A stretch of 38,682 bases of DNA, taken from the NCBI GenBank assembly GCA_025965315.1, contig JAOPXD010000053.1:1-38682 (forward strand), in the 5' to 3' direction. This document shows, in pieces, positions 1 to 6,435 of this stretch (position 1 is its first letter; each line of letters begins with the position of its first letter). The translations under genes were made by a program, and so were the position numbers. Source of the stretch: Marmoricola sp. (GTDB taxonomy: Bacteria; Actinomycetota; Actinomycetes; Propionibacteriales; Nocardioidaceae). The notes under the pieces are model-generated. The model had not been told where the DNA came from and did no database searches. It saw only the letters and a list, made by a program, of their open reading frames with translations.

Positions 1-559
1 TCACGAAATGATCGTGGTTCAGGCGTTGCCGGGCGCCGGCCTCGCGGGCGCGGGCACGCTCGGCCAGGGCCGCGGTCAGGAAGGTCACCAGCAGGGCGGT
101 CCGTTCTCGCGCCACGGTCCTGCCGAGCACCGGAACCAGGTGCCGGTCGAGCAGCGCCAGCTGGTCACCGATCAAGGTGCCGGCGAGGACCTCGTTCGGG
201 TGGCCGCTGCCGAGTCCGGACCACGGCGCCAGCTGGACCATGATCCGCAGGAAGTCGCGACCCTCGTCGGTCGCGAGCAGTGCGGCAGTGGGGACGACGA
301 TCGCCTCCACCACCTCGACCAGCCCGGCGTCGCCGTCGGGCACGCGCCGGTGGGCCTCCATCGCCTCCATGTGCTTGGCGACGATCGCGGCGAGCAATCC
401 CTGACGGGATCCGAAGTGGTACCCGACCGCTGAGTCGTTGCGCTGCCCGGCTTCGCGGACGATCTCGCTGAGCCTCGCGCCGGCGACGCCGTCGCGGGCG
501 AACCGCCTCTCGCCGGCGCGGATCAGCCGCGCTCGCGTCTGGGTTGCGTCGCGGGCCAT
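1..559 (-). CDS. TetR-family transcriptional regulator (3' end outside window)
   Basis: The reading frame opens at the ATG at 559-557 and stays open to the window edge, giving 186 residues without a stop, so the C-terminus is missing. The N-terminus has the TetR helix-turn-helix pattern: RLIRAGERRFARDGVAGARL, then SEIVREAGQRNDSAVGYHFG, then a recognition-helix end with SRQGLLAAIVAKH. The remainder is the alpha-helical ligand/dimer domain. It is divergent from the P450 at 610 with only 50 bp between them, and that gap is filled by a tandem palindrome. By family precedent it is a repressor of itself and of the P450. A TAGTAT -10-like hexamer (minus strand, 567-572) lies 7 nt before the ATG, so its mRNA may be leaderless. 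The ligand is unknown. Confidence 0.9.
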   Translation of the reverse strand, partial: MARDATQTRARLIRAGERRFARDGVAGARLSEIVREAGQRNDSAVGYHFGSRQGLLAAIVAKHMEAMEAHRRVPDGDAGLVEVVEAIVVPTAALLATDEGRDFLRIMVQLAPWSGLGSGHPNEVLAGTLIGDQLALLDRHLVPVLGRTVARERTALLVTFLTAALAERARAREAGARQRLNHDHFV

Positions 560-568
560 GGCTGGCAT

Positions 569-601
569 ACTAACGGGATTCGTTAGTAACGAACCCCGTT
601 A
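569..601. promoter_or_regulatory. tandem palindromic operator between TetR gene and P450
   Basis: Two copies of the palindrome TAACG-N5-CGTTA lie 16 bp apart: 571-575/581-585 and 587-591/597-601. The first extends to ACTAACG-N5-CGTTAGT (569-587). They cover the likely promoters of both divergent genes and end 8 bp before the P450 ATG. This is the expected geometry for cooperative binding of two TetR dimers. The symmetry is seen directly; the binding protein is inferred from the adjacent gene. Confidence 0.8.
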
Positions 602-609
602 GAGGTGCC

Positions 610-1842
610 ATGCAGGTCTACGATCCGCTCGACGTCGAGTTCCTCGCCGATCCGTACCCGGCGTTCGCCTGGCTGCGCGAGAACGAGCCGGTGCACCACC
701 ACCCGGCCGACGACCGTGCCCCGGGCTTCTGGGCGCTGTCGCGGTTCGAGCACATCTGGGACGCCGTACGACGACCCGAGCTGTTCAGCTCGGCGAGCGG
801 ACTCACCTTCTTCAACGACGAGATCGGCCAGCTCGGCATCCCGCCCACGATGGTGATGCTGGACCCGCCGGTACAGACCCAATTGCGCAGCCTGATCGGA
901 CGCGGCTTCACTCCCAAGCGGGTCACCGTGCTCGAGGACCGGATCCGGACCTTCGTCCGGGCGCGGATCGCCGTGATGGACCGCCTCGCTGCCGACGGCG
1001 CCCCGGTCGACCTGCACCAGCAGCTCTCCAGCACCGTCCCGACGTACGTGCTGGCGGAGCTGTTCGGGATCCCGCTCGGCGACCAGCAGCGGTTCGCGCC
1101 CTGGGTGCACGCCCTGACCCAGCTGCAGAACGACGGCTTCACGCTCGACGTCGAGGGAAGCGGTGGCGCGGCGCTGGTCGCGATGGCCGAGATGATGGAG
1201 TACTTCACCGCTGCGATCACCGACCGGCGTACGAACCTGACCGACGACCTCCTCGGTGCACTGGTCGCCGCCGAGGTCCCCGGACCGGACGGCGAACCGC
1301 AACGACTCTCCGACTGGGACATCCTCGGCTTCTGCTTCGTCGTGGTCGCCGGCGGCAGCGACACCACCGCGAGCCTGATCTCGCACTCGATCACCCTGCT
1401 CAGCGAGGCGCCCGACCAGCGCCGGCTGCTCCTCGACGACCCCGGTCTGATCAACGGTGCCCTGATCGAGTTCCTGCGGCTGGAGTCGTCGGTCCAGGGC
1501 CTGGCCCGGACCACGACTGCCGATGTCGTGGTCGACGGGACCACCATCCCGGCCAGCGAGAAGGTGATGATGCTCTACGCCGCCGGCAACCGGGACCCCC
1601 GCGAGTTCGGTGCGACGGCGGACGCGCTCGACGTACGGCGTGCGATCCCGCGGCACCTGTCCTTCAGCAGCGGACCGCACTTCTGCATCGGGACCCACCT
1701 GGCCCGGCTGCAGGCCCGGGTCGCGGTCGAGGAGCTCCTGGCCGCACACCCCTGGTGCACCGTCGACGCAGCAGCCGGTACCCGGCACCAGTCCGCGTTC
1801 GTCCGTGGCTGGCTGAGCCTTCCGGTGGCTGATATCGGCTGA
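610..1842 (+). CDS. cytochrome P450
   Basis: A 410-residue soluble class I bacterial P450 that would need ferredoxin and reductase supplied from elsewhere. The I-helix oxygen-activation motif AGGSDTT is at about residues 247-253, the K-helix ExxR is EFLR at 287-290, and the heme-binding loop FSSGPHFCIG is at 352-361 with Cys359 as the iron ligand. There is no membrane anchor. The ATG at 610 follows an AGAGG ribosome site at 601-605, which is itself inside the second operator repeat. Length and N-terminal style (VYDPLDVEFLADPYPAFAWLR) fit actinobacterial CYPs, but I cannot assign a subfamily or substrate. The divergent TetR neighbour suggests induction by the substrate. The next gene downstream appears to have its own promoter, so the P450 is probably monocistronic. 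Confidence 0.95.
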   Translation: MQVYDPLDVEFLADPYPAFAWLRENEPVHHHPADDRAPGFWALSRFEHIWDAVRRPELFSSASGLTFFNDEIGQLGIPPTMVMLDPPVQTQLRSLIGRGFTPKRVTVLEDRIRTFVRARIAVMDRLAADGAPVDLHQQLSSTVPTYVLAELFGIPLGDQQRFAPWVHALTQLQNDGFTLDVEGSGGAALVAMAEMMEYFTAAITDRRTNLTDDLLGALVAAEVPGPDGEPQRLSDWDILGFCFVVVAGGSDTTASLISHSITLLSEAPDQRRLLLDDPGLINGALIEFLRLESSVQGLARTTTADVVVDGTTIPASEKVMMLYAAGNRDPREFGATADALDVRRAIPRHLSFSSGPHFCIGTHLARLQARVAVEELLAAHPWCTVDAAAGTRHQSAFVRGWLSLPVADIG

Positions 1843-1870
1843 TTCCTGGACCAACCGGTGCCGAAACACC

Positions 1871-1876
1871 TAGGGT
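1871..1876 (+). promoter_or_regulatory. leaderless-type -10 box for the secreted protein
   Basis: TAGGGT ends 7 nt before the ATG at 1884 and no Shine-Dalgarno sequence lies between them. This is the spacing expected when transcription starts at or next to the start codon, which is common in Actinobacteria. Confidence 0.55.
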
Positions 1877-1883
1877 CGCGAGC

Positions 1884-2465
1884 ATGAATCCTCTCCGCCC
1901 TCTCCTGGTGCTCGCCGCCACCGCGACCCTGACCCTCGCGCCGCTGGCCGCCTTCGCAGGCACCCTGTCCACCGCCGACCACTCCGGCGACGTGATCGGC
2001 GCCGGGTCGTCGCACACGATCCCTGCCCACAGGTTCGGCGACATCACCCGCACGGTGATCACGAACAACCGTGCCGGGGTGACGGTCAAGGTGCTCGCCC
2101 GCGACTTCTCCACGACCGGCGAGATCGACACGTTCATCGCCGTCCGGACGAACACGGGCACATACCGCCGGATCGATCTCGTCGCCAAGCCGAACCACTA
2201 CGCCGGCGTCCTGACGTTCCACAAGGACACCCCCCAGGGCCCGACGACCAGCTGCACCGGGGCGAAGGCGAAGATCAGCTACAAGTCCAACTACGAGCTC
2301 GTCACGATTCCGCACTGGTGCCTGAGCAACCCGACGTGGGTCCAGGTGGGCATCGGTGTCGTCACGTCGACGGACGACTTCAACAAGGTCTACGGCGACG
2401 ACGCCCGCACGAACGGCACCGTCACCGGCGCCGACCCGAAGTTCAGCCCCAAGATCCACCGCTGA
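1884..2465 (+). CDS. small secreted protein of unknown function
   Basis: 193 residues. The start has two Arg/Pro-rich residues, a hydrophobic core (LLVLAATATLTLAPLAA) and an AFA|GT signal-peptidase I site after about residue 25, so the mature protein should be exported. The mature part is rich in Thr, Val and Asp, looks beta-strand-like, and has two cysteines (TSCTGA and PHWCLS) that could form a disulfide. I recognise no catalytic motif or family. It lies between the P450 and the end of the large minus-strand operon, converging on the latter with a shared hairpin terminator. The start is supported by the TAGGGT -10 at 1871. It may be an extracellular binding or structural protein, but nothing in the sequence decides this. 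Confidence 0.8.
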   Translation: MNPLRPLLVLAATATLTLAPLAAFAGTLSTADHSGDVIGAGSSHTIPAHRFGDITRTVITNNRAGVTVKVLARDFSTTGEIDTFIAVRTNTGTYRRIDLVAKPNHYAGVLTFHKDTPQGPTTSCTGAKAKISYKSNYELVTIPHWCLSNPTWVQVGIGVVTSTDDFNKVYGDDARTNGTVTGADPKFSPKIHR

Positions 2466-2470
2466 CCGAC

Positions 2471-2507
2471 GCCTTCCTGGCCAGGACTACTTCTTGGTCA
2501 GGAAGGC
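2471..2507. terminator. bidirectional hairpin between convergent genes
   Basis: GCCTTCCTGGCCA (2471-2483) pairs with TGGTCAGGAAGGC (2495-2507), a 13-bp stem with one G-T wobble and an 11-nt loop. It sits at the ends of the secreted-protein gene (stop 2465) and the enoyl-CoA hydratase gene (stop 2487), and the right arm is within the last codons of the latter. There is no long T tract, as is usual in high-GC actinobacteria. It probably ends the eight-gene operon. Confidence 0.6.
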
Positions 2508-3239
2508 GAGCATCGCCTCGCGCGCCTCGTCGGATCCGAAGAGGCGCACGCTGAGGGCGATCATCTCCTCGGCGTGCTGCTCCAGGTAGCCGAGGATGTC
2601 GCGCGCGAGCACCTTCTTGGTCTCGCGCAGGCCCTGCGGGTGGGCACGCAGCAGCTGCGCGCACGCAGCGTCGACGGCAGCATCGAGCTCAGCCGCCGGC
2701 ACGCTCCGGGTCACCAGGCCCATCGACGCAGCCTCGGCCGCGTCGAAGGTCCGACCGGACAGGAACACGTCGTACGCCGCCCGGCTGGTGAGCCGGGGCA
2801 CCAGGGTCAACGAGATCACCGCCGGCGCGAGCGCCAGCCGGGACTCGGTGAGCGCGAAGGTGACGTCGTCGCCGCAGAACACCAGGTCGCTCGACGCCAC
2901 GATGCCCAGACCGCCCGCGCGCACCGGCCCACCGAGCCGGGTCACCACCGGCTTCGGGTGGGTGAGGATCACCCGCTGCAGCTCGACCAGCGCCCCGGCG
3001 CCCTCGGTCATCGAACCGCTGGCCGCTTCGCTCAGGTCGGCACCGGAGCAGAACACCCGGTCGGCCGAGCGCAGCACCACGACCCGGACGGCCTCGTCAG
3101 CGGCCGACTCCTCGAGCCGCTCGAACAGCTCGTTGATCAGCTGCCGCGACAACGCGTTCCGGTTGTGCGGCGAGTCCAGCGTGATCGTCGCGATCCCGTC
3201 GGCCACCGCGTAGTGGACCAGCTCGTCGTACTCGGTCAT
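2487..3239 (-). CDS. enoyl-CoA hydratase/isomerase family, LiuC/AtuE-like
   Basis: 250 residues, the normal crotonase length. Oxyanion-hole segments are RVFCSGADL (61-69) and GPVRAGGLG (104-112). Of the two crotonase glutamates, the second is present as Glu132 in LTESRLALAPAVIS, while the first is replaced by glycine (Gly112, GGLGIVASSD). The 'E-x-R-L-x-L-x-P-A-V-I-S' signature with GLG/GLV replacing the first Glu is what I recall for the LiuC type of 3-methylglutaconyl-CoA hydratase and its AtuE relative. It is the last gene of the operon, 26 bp after the acyl-CoA dehydrogenase, with its own AGGAG site. The likely reaction is hydration of the carboxylated branched enoyl-CoA (3-methylglutaconyl-CoA or isohexenylglutaconyl-CoA). 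The family is certain; the exact substrate is inferred from context. Confidence 0.9.
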   Translation of the reverse strand: MTEYDELVHYAVADGIATITLDSPHNRNALSRQLINELFERLEESAADEAVRVVVLRSADRVFCSGADLSEAASGSMTEGAGALVELQRVILTHPKPVVTRLGGPVRAGGLGIVASSDLVFCGDDVTFALTESRLALAPAVISLTLVPRLTSRAAYDVFLSGRTFDAAEAASMGLVTRSVPAAELDAAVDAACAQLLRAHPQGLRETKKVLARDILGYLEQHAEEMIALSVRLFGSDEAREAMLAFLTKK

Positions 3240-3265
3240 GGTGCTCCTAGCTCGTGCGACGCGGG

Positions 3266-4432
3266 TCAGTAGGACTTGGGCAGGCCGAGGCTGTGCATGG
3301 CGATGAAGTTCAGGATCATCTCTCGGCTGACCGGGGCGATCCGGCCGAGGCGGGCGGCCAGCAGCATGTTGCCCAGGCCGTACTCCTGGGCGAGCCCGTT
3401 CCCGCCGTGCGTGTGCACGGCGACGTCGAGGGTGTTGCAGGCGACCTCGCCGCCGGCGTACTTGGCCATGTTGGCGTACTCACCGGCACCTGCGTCGTCG
3501 CCGGCGTCGTAGAGCGCCGCCGCCTTCTGCATCAGCAGCCGTCCCTGCTCGAGCTCGATCTTCGACTTGGCCAGCGGGTGCGCGATCGCCTGGTGGGTAC
3601 CGATGACGTCCTTCCAGACCTGCCGGGTCTTGGCGTACTCGACGGCCTTGTCGAGCGCGAAGCGCGCCATCCCGAGGGACAGCGCCGCACCCATGATCCG
3701 CTCCGGGTTCAGGCCGGCGAAGAGCTGCCAAATGCCGCCGTCCTCGTCTCCGACCAGCGCATCGGCAGGGAGCCGGACGTTGTCGATGAAGAGCTGGAAC
3801 TGCTTCTCCGGAGCATGGAAGTCCATCGGGATGACCTGGCGTTCCAGGCCCTTGGCGTCGGTCGGCATCACGAACAGCGCCGGCTTGAGCTTGCCGGTCT
3901 TGGCGTCCGCGGTTCGCGAGACGACGAGGATCGCGTCGGCCTCGTCCACCCCGGAGATGTAGGTCTTCTGGCCCTTGATCACCCATTCGTCGCCGTCCTT
4001 GGTGGCGGTGGTGGTGATCCGGTGGCTGTTCGAACCGGCCTCGGGCTCGGTGATCGCGAACGCCATGATGATCGAGCCGTCAGCGATCTTCGGGAGCCAG
4101 TGCTGCTTCTGCTCCTCCGTCCCGCAGCGGCTGATGATCGTGCCGCAGATCGCCGGGCTGACCACCATCATCAACAGCGGCGCACCGGCTGCGGCGAGCT
4201 CCTCCAGGACGGCGGACAGGTCGGCCATGCCGCCGCCCCCGCCGCCGTACTCCTCGGGGATGTTCACGCCGAGGAAGCCGTGCTTGCCCATGTCCTGCCA
4301 CAGCTCGGTGAGCTTCTCGCCGTTGCGGGTCTTCTCCGCGACGTAGGAGTGGCCGTAGCTGCCGGCCAGCTTGGAGACGGCCTCGCGCAGCGCGACCCGC
4401 TCCTCGGGCTCGGTGAACGGAACAGTGCTCAT
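3266..4432 (-). CDS. acyl-CoA dehydrogenase (FAD), branched-chain type
   Basis: 388 residues with the ACAD fold. The N-terminal helical domain has PEEYGGGGGG (59-68), the FAD/substrate segment is FAITEPEAGSNS (125-136), the middle beta domain carries GQKTYISG, and the C-terminal helices end in VHTHGGNGLAQEYG (339-352). The MCAD-type catalytic Glu (the E of the usual YEGT motif) is absent: the aligned segment reads RIAPVSREM. Instead Glu244 in LNPERIMGA occupies the place used by isovaleryl-CoA and long-chain dehydrogenases. That favours a branched acyl-CoA substrate. Its ATG overlaps the stop of the biotin carboxylase gene (ATGA), so the two are translationally coupled. Role: alpha,beta-dehydrogenation of an acyl-CoA in the liu/atu-like pathway, with electrons going to ETF. 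Confidence 0.93.
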   Translation of the reverse strand: MSTVPFTEPEERVALREAVSKLAGSYGHSYVAEKTRNGEKLTELWQDMGKHGFLGVNIPEEYGGGGGGMADLSAVLEELAAAGAPLLMMVVSPAICGTIISRCGTEEQKQHWLPKIADGSIIMAFAITEPEAGSNSHRITTTATKDGDEWVIKGQKTYISGVDEADAILVVSRTADAKTGKLKPALFVMPTDAKGLERQVIPMDFHAPEKQFQLFIDNVRLPADALVGDEDGGIWQLFAGLNPERIMGAALSLGMARFALDKAVEYAKTRQVWKDVIGTHQAIAHPLAKSKIELEQGRLLMQKAAALYDAGDDAGAGEYANMAKYAGGEVACNTLDVAVHTHGGNGLAQEYGLGNMLLAARLGRIAPVSREMILNFIAMHSLGLPKSY

Positions 4433-6435
4433 GCTTCTTCTCCTCGGGATTCGCCCGACTCGTCGGTCGGGCTTGTCGAAACCACAGCGAGCACGTCGCC
4501 CGCCGAAACCTGCTGACCCACCTGGACGGCGATGTCCACGACACCGTCGCCGGGGGCGCTGATCGAGTGCTGCATCTTCATCGCCTCGAGCACGAGCAGC
4601 GTCTGCCCGACCTCGACCGTCGACCCGTTCTCGGCGGACACCGCGATCACGGTGCCGGGCATCGGCGCCAGCAACGACCCGGCACTGACCTGCTCGGCCG
4701 GATCGATGAAGCGCGGGACCACCCGGAACGACGCCGAACCCAGACCGGAGTCCACGTGCACCGCGTCACCGCTGATCCGGATCGCGTGGGCGACCCGGAC
4801 TCCGTCCACGTCCAGGACGACCTCGGTGGCGCTCGCCGCGAGCACCGAGACGTCGCCGGCGAAGGCGTAGCCCTCACGACCACCGAACCACTCGACCACC
4901 AGCTCGTCACCGCCGGCGTACGGGGTCAGGGTGGTGCGCTGCGGTTGCGAGACCACGTTGCGCCAGGCGACCGGGATCGCCTGCTGCACCGTACGGGCGG
5001 CGCGGTCGCGCTCGGCCAGCGCCACCGCCGCGGCCTGCGCAGCGATCGTGGTGTCGTCGGCAGCGCCAGCGAGGTCGAACGTGCCGAGGAAGTCGGTGCT
5101 GATCCTGCCTGCCAGCACGTCGGGGTCACGCAGCAGGCGCACCAGCAGATCCCGGTTGGTGACCAGGCCGTGGATCTTCGCGCGTTCCAGGATCCCCGCG
5201 AGCGTGCGGAACGCGGCGTCCCGGGTCGGACCCCAGACGATCACCTTGGCGAGCATCGCGTCGTAGTGGGTGCCGACCTCGCTGCCGGAGACGAACCCGC
5301 TGTCCAGGCGACTGCCGAAGGTCAGGAACGGCGCGAACGCGAGCTCGCAGCCGATCTCGAAGGTGTCCAGGACACCGCTCTGCGGTTGGTAGTCCGCGGC
5401 CGGGTCCTCGGCGTACAGGCGCACCTCGACGGCGTGCCCGCGCGGTGCGGTGGGAGCGCTCGGCACCGGACCGCCCTCGGCGACCCGGATCTGCGCCTCG
5501 ACCAGGTCGATCCCGAAGACCGCCTCGGTCACCGGGTGCTCGACCTGGAGCCGGGTGTTCATCTCCAGGAACGAGACCTTGTCGCCTCCGGACCCGGCGC
5601 TGACCATGAACTCGACGGTCCCGGCGCCGACGTACCCGATGGCCCGCGCCGCGAGCCGGGCCCCGTCGTGCAGGGTCGTCCGGACCTCGTCGCTCAGCCC
5701 GGGTGCGGGCGCCTCCTCGACGACCTTCTGGTGCCGGCGCTGCAACGAGCAGTCCCGCTCACCGAGCACGAGCACGTTGCCGTGGGTGTCGCCGACGACC
5801 TGGACCTCGACGTGCCGGCCGTTCTCCAGGTACGGCTCGCAGAAGACGGTCGCGTCGCCGAAGGCGGAGGCTGCTTCGTCCGAGGCCAGCTGGACCTGTC
5901 CGGGAAGGTCGGCCAGCGACCGCACGATCCGCATACCGCGACCCCCGCCGCCGGCGGAGGCCTTGACCAGCAACGGCAGGTCGGCCTCGGTCGCGGCTGC
6001 CGGGTCGATCTCACCGAAGACCGGTACGCCGGCGTCCGCCATCAGCTTCTTGGCAGCGATCTTGGAGCCCATCGAGTCGATCGACTCCGGGGTCGGCCCG
6101 ATCCAGGTCAGCCCGGCTGCCAGCACCGCACGCGCGAACTCCGCGTTCTCGGACAGGAAACCGTACCCGGGGTGGATCGCGTCCGCGCCGGCCTTCCTCG
6201 CTGCCTCGATGATGAGATCGCCGCGCAGGTAGGTCTCGGCCGGCGTACTGCCCGGGAGCCGCACCGCGAGGTCGGCCTCGCCGACGAAGGGCAAGCCCGC
6301 GTCGGCGTCGGAGTAGACCGCGACGGTGCCGATACCGAGGCGCCGGGCAGTGCTGAACACGCGACGCGCGATCTCGCCGCGGTTTGCCACGAGGATGCGG
6401 CGCACGCTGGTTGAGCTTGTCGAAGCCATTCCCAT
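4429..6435 (-). CDS. acyl-CoA carboxylase alpha subunit: biotin carboxylase + BCCP
   Basis: 668 residues, the length of MCC/geranyl-CoA carboxylase alpha subunits (LiuD/AtuF-like). The biotin-carboxylase domain starts at RRILVANRGEIA (12-23). It has IHPGYGFLSENAEF (87-100), ATP-binding Lys158 and GGGGRGM (162-168), and the catalytic FLEMNTRLQVEHPVTE (289-304). A linker follows, then a C-terminal biotinyl domain with LEAMKMQH and the biotin lysine at about 620. It carboxylates its own biotin with ATP and bicarbonate for transfer by the adjacent beta subunit. The start at 6435 makes a TGATG overlap with the beta-subunit stop; a second ATG lies at 6429. Both protein ends are encoded by copies of a dispersed GGTTGAGCTTGTCGAA-like repeat, so residues 1-10 and the final 15 or so are non-conserved additions. 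The acceptor acyl-CoA is not identifiable from this subunit. Confidence 0.95.
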   Translation of the reverse strand: MGMASTSSTSVRRILVANRGEIARRVFSTARRLGIGTVAVYSDADAGLPFVGEADLAVRLPGSTPAETYLRGDLIIEAARKAGADAIHPGYGFLSENAEFARAVLAAGLTWIGPTPESIDSMGSKIAAKKLMADAGVPVFGEIDPAAATEADLPLLVKASAGGGGRGMRIVRSLADLPGQVQLASDEAASAFGDATVFCEPYLENGRHVEVQVVGDTHGNVLVLGERDCSLQRRHQKVVEEAPAPGLSDEVRTTLHDGARLAARAIGYVGAGTVEFMVSAGSGGDKVSFLEMNTRLQVEHPVTEAVFGIDLVEAQIRVAEGGPVPSAPTAPRGHAVEVRLYAEDPAADYQPQSGVLDTFEIGCELAFAPFLTFGSRLDSGFVSGSEVGTHYDAMLAKVIVWGPTRDAAFRTLAGILERAKIHGLVTNRDLLVRLLRDPDVLAGRISTDFLGTFDLAGAADDTTIAAQAAAVALAERDRAARTVQQAIPVAWRNVVSQPQRTTLTPYAGGDELVVEWFGGREGYAFAGDVSVLAASATEVVLDVDGVRVAHAIRISGDAVHVDSGLGSASFRVVPRFIDPAEQVSAGSLLAPMPGTVIAVSAENGSTVEVGQTLLVLEAMKMQHSISAPGDGVVDIAVQVGQQVSAGDVLAVVSTSPTDESGESRGEEA
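4453..4486. repeat. dispersed repeat copy a, with inverted repeat, at 3' end of carboxylase alpha gene
   Basis: CGGTCGGGCTTGTCGAAACC (4464-4483) is one of four related copies in this operon. It encodes VVSTSP near the C-terminus. Its left part forms a perfect stem, GCCCGAC (4453-4459)/GTCGGGC (4466-4472), with a 6-nt loop. Confidence 0.6.
6408..6428. repeat. dispersed repeat copy b at 5' end of carboxylase alpha gene
   Basis: TGGTTGAGCTTGTCGAAGCC (6408-6427) is the best copy of the repeat. Read on the coding strand it encodes ASTSSTS immediately after the initiator region, ahead of the conserved RRILVANRGE start of the biotin carboxylase. Confidence 0.7.

Noticed and set aside
583-1869. 428-codon minus-strand frame opposite the first P450
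   Set aside because: Shadow of the P450 gene; low-complexity GDRV-rich composition and no recognisable motif.
3254-4516. Long plus-strand open frames opposite the acyl-CoA dehydrogenase and carboxylase genes (for example 3254-4516 and 4567-6414)
   Set aside because: Antisense shadows from GC-rich codon bias: dominated by Arg, Gly, Asp and Val, with no domain signatures, and fully covered by clear genes on the other strand.
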